From positions 1-49,658 of the forward strand of contig SUYY01000013.1 of NCBI GenBank assembly GCA_015060205.1: a DNA stretch of 49,658 nt, read 5' to 3'. Positions 1 through 9,899 of this stretch are shown here, piece after piece. A model generated the notes under the pieces. It was not told the origin of the DNA and ran no database searches. It saw only the letters and a list, made by a program, of their open reading frames with translations. The number at the start of each line of letters is the position of its first letter. Position 1 is the first letter of the stretch. The DNA comes from Bacteroidales bacterium. GTDB taxonomy: Bacteria > Bacteroidota > Bacteroidia > Bacteroidales > UBA932. The translations under genes were made by a program, and so were the position numbers.

Positions 1-162
1 ACTGGCAGGTACTACCCGCTAATAGCAGGTAATAACCAGTTACTACCAACTACTAGCCGCCACTACCGGGTACTACCTCAGTAATGGCGGCTAATTGGTC
101 AATATGTACTTCGTCGGATGCTTACTGTGTTCTCATAATGATATCTTAACGGATTCTTTGAG
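1..162. other. Intergenic, degenerate TACTACC-type repeats with a hairpin
   Basis: No credible gene is seen here. Roughly the first 80 bases are built from imperfect short units such as TACTACC, TAATAACC and CTAATAGC in both orientations, so the stretch is rich in imperfect palindromes. The clearest is GCCGCCACTAC at 56-66 facing GTAATGGCGGC at 81-91, with one mismatch and a 14-base loop. It could be the far end of an upstream gene's terminator region or a small intergenic repeat. No clean TTTG/TAnnTTTG promoter was found directly ahead of the gene at 163. Confidence 0.5.
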
Positions 163-1863
163 ATGAGAGCCTTTGTCCTGATGCTTTTTACTTTTGCGAT
201 GACTGTTTCATGTTGTCGCGATTGTGAGTTATCCTATAGCCCTGATATTATACCGTATCCTCAGGAAATATCTCTGAAAGGGGGCACGGTGGATGTGTCC
301 GGAGCCGCAATATGCATGGCAGAAGATCTGGACAGTCTTTCGAAAGAATATATTGATGCTTTCGCATCAGACCTGTCGAAGGTCACGGCAGTGGAGCAGG
401 GTACAGGGCGCTCCCGTATCTGTTTCAGGATGGATGATTCGGTTCCGTCTGCAGATACAATCCCTTTCTTCAAGGAAAATCAGAACTATTCCATAGAAAT
501 ATCCGGACGTCGCATCCTTGTCAAGGCCGGCGGTCTGAACGGTTTCATATATGCTGTGCAGACGCTCAAGCAGATGCTTCCTGTTCAGATATATGGAACT
601 GAACCGGCGCCGGAGGCGGACTGGACGCTTCCGTGCTGCACAATAAAGGATTCCCCTCGATTCGGATACAGGGGCATGCTTCTGGACGTCTCAAGGTATT
701 TCTCATCTGTGGATGAAGTCAAGAAATTCCTCGACATGATGGAAATCTCCAAAATGAATGTATTCCATTGGCATCTTACGGACGACCAGGGCTGGAGAGT
801 GGAAATAAAGAAATATCCCGAACTGACGGAAAAAGGTTCCAGAAGACGCCATACCCTCGTCGGTCACCATCATGTAAGCAAGGAATATGACGGCAAACCT
901 TATGGTGAGGGCATGTGGTATACTCAGGATCAGATTCGTGAAGTAGTGAGATATGCTGAGTCGAAGGGAATAACCGTCATTCCGGAAATAGACCTTCCCG
1001 GACATATGATGGGAGCCTTGGCTACATATCCTCATCTCGGCTGTACAGGAGGACCATATGAGGTATGGGGCAAATGGGGAGTATCCGATGATGTCCTCTG
1101 CGCAGGTAAGGAGGAGTCCTACACCTTCCTGAGGGATGTCCTTGATGAGATCTGCGGACTTTTCCCTTCTGAATATGTGCATATAGGCGGCGACGAATGT
1201 CCTAAGACAAGATGGGAGAATTGTCCTCTCTGTCAGGCAAAGATATCTGAACTTGGACTGAAGGACGATCAGAGGCATTCTGCAGAACATTATCTGCAGA
1301 GCCATGTGATGAAGCAGGTCGCGGAGTTTCTTGCAGAAAGAGGAAAGAAGGTCATATGCTGGGAAGAGGCCCTTCAGGGCGAACTTGCTCCCGGAGCGAC
1401 AGTCATGGCATGGAGAAGGAATAAGTACGGTCATCAGGCGGCAAGACTGGGACATGATGCCGTGATGACCACCCGCACTCATCTGTACCTTGACAGGTAT
1501 CAGTCAGAGGATAAGAAGAATGAGCCTCTTGCACATTCCAGTTATCTTCCTGTAAGCATGGTGTGGTCATATGATCCTTTTGTTTCTGAAGATAAGGATG
1601 CCGAACCGTTGACTCAAGAGCAGAAATTGCATATAATAGGCATACAGTCCAATGTCTGGAGAGAATATATTCCGGACAACGCTCATCTGGAGTATATGGT
1701 CTGTCCGCGTATGGCCGCAGTGGCGGAGGTGCAGTGGCTGCAGCCTGAGAACAAGGACTGGGAACGCTTCAGACGTGGACTTGACAGAATGAGGAAGGTC
1801 TATGACATCATGGGTTATGCGTATGCCACCCATGTCTGGGATGAAGATCAGAAACCGCAGTAG
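163..1863 (+). CDS. Beta-N-acetylhexosaminidase, GH20, exported lipoprotein
   Basis: A glycoside hydrolase family 20 exo-enzyme expected to remove terminal GlcNAc or GalNAc from oligosaccharides by substrate-assisted catalysis. The 566-residue product opens with a short hydrophobic signal and a lipobox-like TVSC, so it is probably a lipoprotein. An N-terminal GH20b-like domain (about 25-160, ending near IYAVQTLKQM) precedes the TIM-barrel, which begins near RFGYRGMLLDVSRYF. The catalytic Asp-Glu pair lies in HIGGDECPKTRW (D344-E345), and barrel motifs FHWHLTDDQGW and IPEIDLPGH are intact. It ends 7 bp before the ECF sigma gene, so the two are probably cotranscribed as the first genes of the SusCD locus. 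nagB further on fits a GlcNAc-releasing role. The family call is firm; the exact linkage is not readable from sequence. Confidence 0.93.
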   Translation: MRAFVLMLFTFAMTVSCCRDCELSYSPDIIPYPQEISLKGGTVDVSGAAICMAEDLDSLSKEYIDAFASDLSKVTAVEQGTGRSRICFRMDDSVPSADTIPFFKENQNYSIEISGRRILVKAGGLNGFIYAVQTLKQMLPVQIYGTEPAPEADWTLPCCTIKDSPRFGYRGMLLDVSRYFSSVDEVKKFLDMMEISKMNVFHWHLTDDQGWRVEIKKYPELTEKGSRRRHTLVGHHHVSKEYDGKPYGEGMWYTQDQIREVVRYAESKGITVIPEIDLPGHMMGALATYPHLGCTGGPYEVWGKWGVSDDVLCAGKEESYTFLRDVLDEICGLFPSEYVHIGGDECPKTRWENCPLCQAKISELGLKDDQRHSAEHYLQSHVMKQVAEFLAERGKKVICWEEALQGELAPGATVMAWRRNKYGHQAARLGHDAVMTTRTHLYLDRYQSEDKKNEPLAHSSYLPVSMVWSYDPFVSEDKDAEPLTQEQKLHIIGIQSNVWREYIPDNAHLEYMVCPRMAAVAEVQWLQPENKDWERFRRGLDRMRKVYDIMGYAYATHVWDEDQKPQ

Positions 1864-1870
1864 TCACGAT

Positions 1871-2407
1871 ATGGACGAGAGACAACTCATAGCACTGCTG
1901 AGGGAGGGGGATTCGTTGAGTTTCGAAATCCTCTTCCAGAAGTACTATGTGCGTTTCTATAATTTCTGCCGCAACCTTATAAAGGATTCCCATGCGGCCG
2001 AAGACATCGTTCAGAATGTCTTCATGAAGGTCTGGGTCAACAGGAAGAACCTGCATCCGGACCAGTCCATTCACAATTACATATATGTTCTTACAAAACA
2101 CGAAGTCCTGAATCATATAAGGGACAGAAGAGTCTGCCTGCAGGTAGAGCAACTCATCATGTCCGATCAGCCGTCCGCTTCGATCACGGATGAGATGTTC
2201 AGTTTCAGGGAACTTGACGAAAGAGTAAGGCGGTTCATCGCTTCCATGCCGGGGCAGAGACGTAAGGTATTTCTGTTGAGCAGATACCGGGGAATGAGCA
2301 ATAAGGCGATTGCGGACCTGCTCGGACTCTCGGTCAAGACGGTGGACAGACATATAAACCTGGCGTTGACGAGCCTCAGAAAAGAATTTATGAAGAATAT
2401 TGGGTAA
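1871..2407 (+). CDS. ECF RNA polymerase sigma-70 factor (Bacteroides expansion type)
   Basis: A 178-residue extracytoplasmic-function sigma factor. The sigma-70 region 2 signature is visible in FEILFQKYYVRFYNFCRNLI and AAEDIVQNVFMKVW, and region 4 in MPGQRRKVFLLSRYRGMSNKAIADLLGLSVKTVDRHI. The reading frame is open back to 1802, but the extra residues would overlap the GH20 gene and lie outside the family, so the ATG at 1871 (MDERQLIALL) is preferred. It is followed at once by a FecR-type anti-sigma gene and then susC/susD. In this arrangement the sigma factor is held inactive by the anti-sigma factor and released when the TonB receptor binds its glycan. Confidence 0.93.
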   Translation: MDERQLIALLREGDSLSFEILFQKYYVRFYNFCRNLIKDSHAAEDIVQNVFMKVWVNRKNLHPDQSIHNYIYVLTKHEVLNHIRDRRVCLQVEQLIMSDQPSASITDEMFSFRELDERVRRFIASMPGQRRKVFLLSRYRGMSNKAIADLLGLSVKTVDRHINLALTSLRKEFMKNIG

Positions 2408-2447
2408 AGAACCCTTCGAGTGTGTTCAAAATATCAGAACGGAATAT

Positions 2448-3437
2448 ATGTCAGAAGATAAGATCAGACAGTGGTTGCAGAATCGGTATGAAAACATGGA
2501 TGCCGATCCTTCCGAAATTGAAGACTGGATCCTGGAGAACGGAGATTCTCCGGATTTCGATGTCATGATGATGGAATTGCTTGAAAGCACAGAATACTTC
2601 GATCCTGTGAGTTCATCGCAGGGATATTCCCTGTTCAAGACAAGAGTGAAGGAGTATGAAAATCAGTTCCGGCGCGAAAGAGCCTGCAAGGTGCTGAAGG
2701 GCGTGGAAAGGGTTGCCGCATTTCTGCTTGTCCCGGTGTCCGTTCTCATGTTCTATTTCGGCGGAAGGTCCTCCGATGTCGAGTGGCTGGAGGCAAACAC
2801 CGCTGCCGGTCAGAAGATCGAAGTGCTGCTCCCGGACGGTTCCTCCATGACTCTCGGACCTTCCAGCAAACTGATCTACCCGTCTTCATTTACCGGCGAT
2901 GAAAGGAAAGTCTTTCTGATGGGATCCGTCTATGCTGATGTGGAGTCGGATGCCAAGAAACCGTTCGTCCTGTCAGCCGGTCATCTTGATGTCAAGGTTC
3001 TGGGCACGGAGTTTCATGTCAACTCATATCTCGAGGATTCGGAGGTGGAAGTCGCTCTCGTGGACGGCTCCGTACTTCTGTCCAACAAGTCAGACGGCAG
3101 GGAAGTGATGATGCGTCCGGGCGATATCGTCTGCTATGACAAGTCCACCAGTAATTTCATAAGGAAGAATTTCGCTGCCGGCTATTATAAGGATATTCTT
3201 GACAAGGGTGGTTTCCAGTTTGTCAATCAGCGTTTCGGAGATATTGCAGCATGCCTTGAACGCCATTTCGGTGTGACCATATATATAGATGATGCCGACA
3301 TAGTCGACGAGCGATATTTCGCATCCTTCATCAATAATGAGACGGTGGACGAGATTCTGGATGTGTTGAATGCCCAGAACTACATGAAGATCACCCGTAG
3401 CGGAAAGATAATACACATATCACATAACAAACAATAA
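2448..3437 (+). CDS. FecR-type anti-sigma factor
   Basis: An inner-membrane anti-sigma factor of the FecR family with a C-terminal DUF4974-like domain. From the ATG at 2448 the protein has 329 residues: a cytoplasmic N-terminal part of about 88 residues, one membrane segment (about 89-105, VAAFLLVPVSVLMFYFGG), then a periplasmic FecR domain (NTAAGQKIEVLLPDGSSMTL through VKVLGTEFHVNSY) and a C-terminal module (FQFVNQRFGDIAACLERHFGV). An upstream TTG at 2400 would overlap the sigma gene by 8 bp and add 16 residues; the ATG is preferred because it needs no unusual start. Together with the preceding sigma gene and the STN domain of the following SusC it forms a trans-envelope signalling chain. 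Confidence 0.9.
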   Translation: MSEDKIRQWLQNRYENMDADPSEIEDWILENGDSPDFDVMMMELLESTEYFDPVSSSQGYSLFKTRVKEYENQFRRERACKVLKGVERVAAFLLVPVSVLMFYFGGRSSDVEWLEANTAAGQKIEVLLPDGSSMTLGPSSKLIYPSSFTGDERKVFLMGSVYADVESDAKKPFVLSAGHLDVKVLGTEFHVNSYLEDSEVEVALVDGSVLLSNKSDGREVMMRPGDIVCYDKSTSNFIRKNFAAGYYKDILDKGGFQFVNQRFGDIAACLERHFGVTIYIDDADIVDERYFASFINNETVDEILDVLNAQNYMKITRSGKIIHISHNKQ

Positions 3438-3454
3438 CCCAATAAACCCTAATT

Positions 3455-6400
3455 ATGAAACTGACCACAAAGAGTAAGTCTGGATTCATGCCGAGACTGC
3501 TTCTGACCGTATGTGCGGTCATTGGTTTCAGTGTGGGGACATATGCTCAGAACATAGACCTCAGGCTGAAGGACGTAACTGTCCAGACGGCAGTGATGGA
3601 ACTGCAGAAGAAATTCGGCTATTCGGTAGCAGTCAAATCGACTGAACTGGATATGTCGAAGATCATATCCGTCGACATGAAGGACAAGGATGTGAAAGAG
3701 GTGGTTGCCGCCATTTTCGCAGGACAGAATGCCGACATAAGCATAACAGGTAAGAATATAGTCGTAGCCGGGACCATGCTTGCAGAACCGGTGAAGATCA
3801 TCACTGTAAGCGGTATAGTGAAGGACGAAACAGGCATGCCTGTAATAGGTGCCGCAGTCTTCCAGAAAGGTGACAGCCAGAACGGCGTGGTGACCGGACT
3901 GGACGGTGACTATGTCATCGATGTGCCTTCTGATGCATATCTGGTGGCATCCTATATAGGATATAAGGATACCGAGGCTGCAGTAGGTGGAAATGCGACC
4001 GTGAACATCAATCTTGCATTGGATTCTGAACTCCTCGAGGATGCGATTGTAGTAGGTTATGGTGTCGCATCAAAGAAACTGGTCAGTTCATCCATCGCTT
4101 CCGTCAAGATGGAAAGTATCGACAGAGGTGCCGAACTTGACCCTATGAAGGCCCTTCAGGGACGTGTGACCGGTGTTTCGATCTCCAATTCTTCCGGTAT
4201 CCCGGGTTCGACCCCTATGGTCATTGTCCGTGGAGTAAGTTCCATTTCAGGTAATTCCTCACCTCTTTATGTGGTGGACGGTATTCCGGCAGAATCATAT
4301 CCTAACATCAACGCGGCAGATATCGAGAGTATGGAAGTGCTCAAGGATGCATCTGCGACAGCCATCTATGGTTCGCGTGCAAATGCCGGTGTCATCCTCA
4401 TTACCACAAAGTCAGGAAAGAGCGGCAAGACCAAGGTGGATGTGTCAGGACAGTACGGTTTTGCACAGATTGCAAAGGACATCAAGATGGCTAACACGCA
4501 GCAATGGATCGATGTGATGCAGACAGCAATCGACAACTACAATGTCCAGATGAATGAACTTGAGGAACTGACGCTTCCTGCCGAGATGGGTGAATATGAC
4601 TGGCTCTCGATCATTTCCCGTAAATTTGCCAAGAGAGGCTCTGCTACAGCAAGCATCGAGGGAGGAAACGAAAAGACCACTTTCTATGTTTCTGCAGGTG
4701 CTGAGATGCAGGAGGGTTATATCATCAAGACCGACTTCTCGAAATATACCGGTCGTGCGAAGTTCTCTCACAAGATCGCCGACTGGCTCAAACTCAATCT
4801 TAATCTGTCAGGATCCTTCGCGAAATACAACAAGGTGGAGGAACAGGACGGATCGCTCAAGGTTCTCCGTGCGGCGCGTGAGGAACAGCCTTTCTTCGGA
4901 CCATATAACCCTGACGGTACATGGCGAATCATGACCACTCACGGAATATGCCGCCACAACCCTCTCAATGCCATTCTTGAAGAAGACTATTACATCAACA
5001 AGACACAACTTCAGGGTACGATATCCTTTGATGTCACTCCTGTCAAGGGACTCAAGTGGACACCGTCGATAAGCGGCTACAGCATCTTCGACAAGACCAT
5101 AAAGAAACTTACTGAGAACAACACCGACCGCGGATACAAGGACGGATGGTCTGCACTCACACAGCAGAAGGACAACAGTTTCCGTTATCTGATCGACAAT
5201 GTCCTCTCATATAACAACGAATGGGACAGACTCATGTACTCAGCCATGATCGGTCATTCATTCGAGAAATATGAATATGAGACATTCGGTGCGAGGTCCG
5301 ACAATTATGCAAACGAGGCCTTCCCTTCTTCGTCTCTGAATCTGATAACTTCAGGAACACAGATATATCCAAACAGCATCGGCTACAATGCCTATGCCCT
5401 TGAGTCATATTTCTTCAGAGGTGCCGCCAACTGGGACAACAGATATATCCTCAATGTTTCGTTCCGTGCCGACGGTTCAAGCCGCTTCCCTAAGGACAAC
5501 CGTTACGGATTCTTCCCAGCAGGTTCTCTCGCGTGGATCATCTCGAACGAGAAGTTCATGCCGAAGACCGACGTCCTGAATGAACTCAAACTTCGTCTTT
5601 CCGTAGGACAGACCGGTTCGATGGCCGGTATCGGAAACTGGGCGGCAATGTCTCTGGTAGGAGCAGGAGCATCATATGACGGTGCTTCGGGATTTGCGAT
5701 TTCGTCGTCTGCCCAGAACATAAAGTGGGAGAAGTCGACCAAGTACAATCTCGGTCTGGACTATGAACTGTTCAGCGGAAGACTCTACGGAAACATCGAT
5801 GCCTTCTATTCCCGCACCGATGACCTTCTCTACAACAAGCCTGTACATGCTACTACGGGTTATACATCACTCACATCCAACATAGGTTCCATCAACAATG
5901 TCGGAGTCGAACTTACCGTAGGCGGACGTGTGATTGACAGGGAGTTCAAGTGGGACCTCAGCGGCAACTTCTCATGGGGTAAGAACAGCCTTGTGAAACT
6001 TCTGGACGGCACAGACATCATCGTTGTTGCCGACACTCAACTTTATGGAGGAAACAAGCACGCCCTGATAGTAGGCCAGCCTATATCCACATGGTATATG
6101 CTTAAGGCAAAGGGCATCTATCAGAGAGATGAAGATGTGCCGGCGACCCTTTATGAGAAAGGTGTACGTGCAGGTGACATGATATATGAAGACATCAGCG
6201 GACCTGCAGGCAAACCTGACGGAATGATCGACGACTATGACCGCCAGATCTGCGGCAAGGCTACACCGGACTTCTTCGGAGGTATCACTTCAAACATGTC
6301 ATGGAAGGGAATCGACCTGACTATCTTCTGCCAGTACTCTGTGGGAGGAAAGATCTTCTCGGCATGGAAAGGTGCTGGTCAGGAAGGTACCGAGCATCTC

Positions 6401-6844
6401 GGACTTTCTTCAGGAAAAGTGACAATTGACGGAGGAGAAGTGACTTCGTATTTCAATGTCAGCGAATATGCCGCACTTAACTACTGGAGAGGCGAGGGCA
6501 CATCCAATACAGTACCTCGTCCGCTTCTGGCAGGCGCGCACAAAGGTTTCGCATGGGACTACAACATCCTCACTTCCACCCGTTTCCTTGAGGATGCTTC
6601 ATATTTCAAGGTGAAGACCATCACTCTCGGTTACAACTTCCCGCAGAAGTGGATGGACCGCGCAAGGATGGCAGGTCTGAAAGTGTATTTCACAGTTGAC
6701 AATGCCTTCACATTTACAAAATATTCAGGATATGACCCTGAGGTTTCCATGAATGCCGGTCCGGCACATGCGAAATATGGAACCGACTTCGGTTATCAGC
6801 CTACGATGAGGTCATATATGTTTGGCGTACAGTTCAAATTTTAA
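3455..6844 (+). CDS. SusC-like TonB-dependent receptor with STN domain
   Basis: An outer-membrane glycan importer of the SusC/RagA family, 1129 residues, powered by TonB. A signal peptide ends near TYA-QN (about residue 31). It is followed by an STN domain (about 33-100, IDLRLKDVTVQTAVMELQKK), a carboxypeptidase-regulatory-like beta sandwich (VSGIVKDETGMPVIGAAVF), a TonB-box region (DAIVVGYG), a plug domain (LQGRVTGVSI, SPLYVVDGIP, DASATAIYGSRANAGVILITTK) and a 22-strand barrel ending in FGVQFKF. The STN domain is the part that contacts FecR-type regulators, which fits the two genes directly upstream. It is 3 bp from susD, as expected for a functional pair. The cargo is not readable; context suggests an amino-sugar glycan. 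Confidence 0.96.
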   Translation: MKLTTKSKSGFMPRLLLTVCAVIGFSVGTYAQNIDLRLKDVTVQTAVMELQKKFGYSVAVKSTELDMSKIISVDMKDKDVKEVVAAIFAGQNADISITGKNIVVAGTMLAEPVKIITVSGIVKDETGMPVIGAAVFQKGDSQNGVVTGLDGDYVIDVPSDAYLVASYIGYKDTEAAVGGNATVNINLALDSELLEDAIVVGYGVASKKLVSSSIASVKMESIDRGAELDPMKALQGRVTGVSISNSSGIPGSTPMVIVRGVSSISGNSSPLYVVDGIPAESYPNINAADIESMEVLKDASATAIYGSRANAGVILITTKSGKSGKTKVDVSGQYGFAQIAKDIKMANTQQWIDVMQTAIDNYNVQMNELEELTLPAEMGEYDWLSIISRKFAKRGSATASIEGGNEKTTFYVSAGAEMQEGYIIKTDFSKYTGRAKFSHKIADWLKLNLNLSGSFAKYNKVEEQDGSLKVLRAAREEQPFFGPYNPDGTWRIMTTHGICRHNPLNAILEEDYYINKTQLQGTISFDVTPVKGLKWTPSISGYSIFDKTIKKLTENNTDRGYKDGWSALTQQKDNSFRYLIDNVLSYNNEWDRLMYSAMIGHSFEKYEYETFGARSDNYANEAFPSSSLNLITSGTQIYPNSIGYNAYALESYFFRGAANWDNRYILNVSFRADGSSRFPKDNRYGFFPAGSLAWIISNEKFMPKTDVLNELKLRLSVGQTGSMAGIGNWAAMSLVGAGASYDGASGFAISSSAQNIKWEKSTKYNLGLDYELFSGRLYGNIDAFYSRTDDLLYNKPVHATTGYTSLTSNIGSINNVGVELTVGGRVIDREFKWDLSGNFSWGKNSLVKLLDGTDIIVVADTQLYGGNKHALIVGQPISTWYMLKAKGIYQRDEDVPATLYEKGVRAGDMIYEDISGPAGKPDGMIDDYDRQICGKATPDFFGGITSNMSWKGIDLTIFCQYSVGGKIFSAWKGAGQEGTEHLGLSSGKVTIDGGEVTSYFNVSEYAALNYWRGEGTSNTVPRPLLAGAHKGFAWDYNILTSTRFLEDASYFKVKTITLGYNFPQKWMDRARMAGLKVYFTVDNAFTFTKYSGYDPEVSMNAGPAHAKYGTDFGYQPTMRSYMFGVQFKF

Positions 6845-6847
6845 CAG

Positions 6848-8185
6848 ATGATGATTATGAATAGAATATTGATGTTTGGAGCATGCGTGCTCCTGCTTGC
6901 GGGCTGTGCCAAGCAACTGGACGATATACGTCCGAAGCATGCCATCTCTTCAGAGGCGGTAAGTGAGGCGGACCTTAGCAAACTTACCAACGGTGTCCTG
7001 AACAAGATGGAGAATCTTGCAGTGGCGTTCTGGTATGACGGAGACTATCACGGAGAGAATCTCGGAATAGGTCCGGGAGGAAAACTTATCGAATCCCATA
7101 ACGCTCTCATGTCACCGTCGAACTCGACATCAAAGGACAGATGGCAGAGAGGTTTTGGCACCCTCATGCATGTCAATGAACTGCTCAAGTCTGCAAATTC
7201 CGCGACTGCCGACAGTCCTGCCACAAAGCAGGCCAAGGGAACAGCATATTTCTGCAGAGCATATATCTACTATAACCTTGTGACGAGATTCGGAGGAGTT
7301 CCTATCCTCAGAAGTCCGTCAATGGAGGTGGTGCCTATCTCAAAGGAGGAAGATGTCTGGTCTTTCATCATATCAGACCTTCTCGAGGCTGAGAAATATC
7401 TCGAACCTGTTTCGAATGTATATCGTCCTTCTGATGAGGCCTGCTGGGCATTGCTTTCCAAGGTTTATCTCTGGACAGGAGACAATGCGAATGCTGTGAC
7501 CTATGCCGACAAAGTGATTGGAAGCGGTTTTACAATGAGCAGGACAAGCGAGGATTTCGCGTCCATGTACGTGGCAGGTAATTCCAGCAAGGAGGTTGTG
7601 TTTGCGTTGGCAAATAAGCGTACCAGCAGTTTCCTCCGCATATTCGAACAGTTCAACGATACGGACGGGTCATGGAGTTATGCCGTACATGATGATCTCA
7701 TATCGACTTTATATGCTGATGACATGGGATCGGGAGACATCAGAAAGGCTGCCACACAGAGCGGTGACCGTGTCATAAAGTTCCCTAACGGAGCCGATGA
7801 CGGGGTTCAGTTCATACAGAACCCTGAGCCATCAGCATCTCCTATAGTACTTTTCCGTCTGGCGGACGCATACCTTACAAAGGCCGAGGCGCAGGGTGCT
7901 TCTGCCGGTCTTGCCACCATGAAGACCTTCATGGAGAGCAGATATGCATCTGTAGGTCTTCCTGCATCCATGACCGACAAGGAATTTCAGAATCTGATTC
8001 TTGACGAGAACAACAGGGAGTTCTTTGGAGAGGGCCGCAGATGGTTCGACATCAAGAGAACAGGCCGTACCGATCTTTACAATAACTTCCCGGAGAATGG
8101 AGAATACCTCCTTCACTGGCCTGTACCTCAGGATGAGATAGACCTTGTAGGCAAGGATGTCTATCCGCAGAACAAAGGATATTAA
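6848..8185 (+). CDS. SusD/RagB-like outer-membrane glycan-binding lipoprotein
   Basis: A surface lipoprotein of 445 residues that forms the lid of the SusC barrel and captures glycan. The signal peptide ends in lipobox LAGC (Cys about 20). The RagB/SusD fold is recognisable from AYFCRAYIYYNLVTRFGGVPIL, the TPR-like helices around ACWALLSKVYLWTGD, and the C-terminal signature LILDENNREFFGEGRRWFDIKR with the end block LHWPVPQDEIDL. It is somewhat shorter than many SusDs. Four in-frame ATG/ATT codons open the gene; the first ATG at 6848 lies 3 bp after susC. A start at the third Met (6857) would not change the mature protein. Confidence 0.95.
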   Translation: MMIMNRILMFGACVLLLAGCAKQLDDIRPKHAISSEAVSEADLSKLTNGVLNKMENLAVAFWYDGDYHGENLGIGPGGKLIESHNALMSPSNSTSKDRWQRGFGTLMHVNELLKSANSATADSPATKQAKGTAYFCRAYIYYNLVTRFGGVPILRSPSMEVVPISKEEDVWSFIISDLLEAEKYLEPVSNVYRPSDEACWALLSKVYLWTGDNANAVTYADKVIGSGFTMSRTSEDFASMYVAGNSSKEVVFALANKRTSSFLRIFEQFNDTDGSWSYAVHDDLISTLYADDMGSGDIRKAATQSGDRVIKFPNGADDGVQFIQNPEPSASPIVLFRLADAYLTKAEAQGASAGLATMKTFMESRYASVGLPASMTDKEFQNLILDENNREFFGEGRRWFDIKRTGRTDLYNNFPENGEYLLHWPVPQDEIDLVGKDVYPQNKGY

Positions 8186-8212
8186 TCAATAACCATATAA
8201 AAACATTTTAAA

Positions 8213-9892
8213 ATGAAAAGACTTGCATTGATCTTTATGGCAGCATTGGCATTTACTGTCGCATGCTCGGAAAAAGAAGGCGGTTCGGATGCCGGCTCAG
8301 GTACCGGTGGTCCGCTTACCGTTGATTTTACAATTTCTGCCAACCCTTGTCTGGTGGGTCAGGAAATAGAACTCAAGGCTACCGTAGCGGGTGGTGTTTC
8401 TCCTTATACTTTCACATGGGAACTTGGTTCCGACATCAAACTTGAAGGACAGGAAGTCAAGTATACTTTTGATGCAAACGGTTCTTATATCACAGTGCTC
8501 ACTGTTGTAGACAAGAGCGGTAAGAAGGTCGTTAAGAGAAAGAATCTCGTTGTCAATCCTGCAGAAGTTCCGGAGCAGGGAACCGTGAATCTTCTCTGGG
8601 CAAACAAGGTTACAGGATATAACGCATGGTCTGCTCCGGCGATTGCAGATGACGGAAGCATATATGCAACCACACAGTCCAACATCCTTTACAAATACGA
8701 CAAGGACGGAAAACTTCTTTGGGAGAAGAAGTTCAACCACACAGTAGAGGGTGCCGGTACTCAGGGAACTCCATCGATAGATGCTGACGGAACTGTTTAT
8801 ATCGGTACAGGCTCTGCAAACGGTGCTGCAAAGGTTTATGCTCTGAATCCTGACGGTTCTGAGAAATGGGTATTCTCTGATTTCTGGTGCGCTCCGACAC
8901 AGGTGCTGTCGCCATCGTTCTTCTCTCCTATATGCGGTATAGGTGAAAGCAACATATACTTCGGAAACTGCGGTACAGCAGGTACCATGATTGCTGCGGA
9001 TAAGGCTACAGGCAACCGTGTTGCATGGATGCAGAATGAAAAGGGTGGCGGTCCTGCAGGCGGTGTGCGTGCCGGAGTCGTTATAACAAAAGAAGGAATG
9101 CTTCATTGGGGCGGTGGCAAGTACGGCTTCTTCGGAGTAGCAAAGAATACCGTAGATGGTGCGAACAACAGTGGCGTGATGTGGAACTGGCAGGTCTGGA
9201 ACGCTGAACCTGATGCTCCGGCCAACAACAACCAGGGTGCTCTCGGTATTGCCACCATCGGAGGTAAGACATGTATCGTAGGTGTTGTTTCCGATGTTTC
9301 CGGATATGGTCCGAAGGTTTATGCAATGGATTCAGCAACAGGAGAAGCAGTGTCTACTTACCGAGTGGAGGATTCTCCTGCAATGGATAACGGAAGCGTT
9401 GCAGTGACATCTGAGGGTTATATAGTTGCAACTCTCAACTTCTCGAACGGACAGTCAAACGGTGGAATCGTTCTGGTAAATCCTACATCTCCAGAGGGTA
9501 AGAAGGTGGCGGAATACAGGGTTCAGGAGAAGGTTTCATGTACTCCTGCAATTGACGCAGCGGGCAATATCCACTTTGCTACCGAATCAGGAAACTACTA
9601 TGTGGTAGACAAGGACTGCAAACTCGTGGTCAAGAAGAAACTCAAGGAAATGCTCCTTGCTGATGACCGTTATAAGGAGGCATTTGCAAAACTTGATGCT
9701 GCAAAGGTATGGAGTTCTCCTGTCATAGGCGATGACGGTAAGATCTATCTGCAGTTTACAAACAATGACGCGGCAAAGAAGAGAGAGTTCGGTGCTATAG
9801 TATGTATGCAGATTCCGGAGTGTACTGCGCCGGGCAATACAGATTGGCCGATGATAGGTCAGAACCGTCGTCATACAAACTGTCAGAAGTAG
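8213..9892 (+). CDS. PKD-like plus PQQ-type beta-propeller lipoprotein
   Basis: A 559-residue exported lipoprotein (signal ending AFTVAC). Residues about 35-120 form a PKD-like sandwich (LVGQEIELKATVAGGVSPYTFTWELG). The rest is a propeller of PQQ-like repeats, each of the form dGsIYatt...lYkyDkdGkllWekkf, with further copies at DGTVYIGTGSANG, GKTCIVGVVSDVSGYGPKVYAMD and DDGKIYLQF. It sits where SusE/SusF-type surface glycan-binding proteins usually sit, directly after susD, so surface glycan binding is a reasonable inference. No catalytic residues were recognised. It is a paralogue of the protein at 10883, which has a different N-terminal domain. It is 8 bp from the next gene. Confidence 0.8.
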   Translation: MKRLALIFMAALAFTVACSEKEGGSDAGSGTGGPLTVDFTISANPCLVGQEIELKATVAGGVSPYTFTWELGSDIKLEGQEVKYTFDANGSYITVLTVVDKSGKKVVKRKNLVVNPAEVPEQGTVNLLWANKVTGYNAWSAPAIADDGSIYATTQSNILYKYDKDGKLLWEKKFNHTVEGAGTQGTPSIDADGTVYIGTGSANGAAKVYALNPDGSEKWVFSDFWCAPTQVLSPSFFSPICGIGESNIYFGNCGTAGTMIAADKATGNRVAWMQNEKGGGPAGGVRAGVVITKEGMLHWGGGKYGFFGVAKNTVDGANNSGVMWNWQVWNAEPDAPANNNQGALGIATIGGKTCIVGVVSDVSGYGPKVYAMDSATGEAVSTYRVEDSPAMDNGSVAVTSEGYIVATLNFSNGQSNGGIVLVNPTSPEGKKVAEYRVQEKVSCTPAIDAAGNIHFATESGNYYVVDKDCKLVVKKKLKEMLLADDRYKEAFAKLDAAKVWSSPVIGDDGKIYLQFTNNDAAKKREFGAIVCMQIPECTAPGNTDWPMIGQNRRHTNCQK

Positions 9893-9899
9893 TATCGTC

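Noticed and set aside
703..1482. 259-codon open frame on the minus strand inside the GH20 gene
   Set aside because: It mirrors codons of a clear GH20 gene, has no family signature and no promoter or start context.
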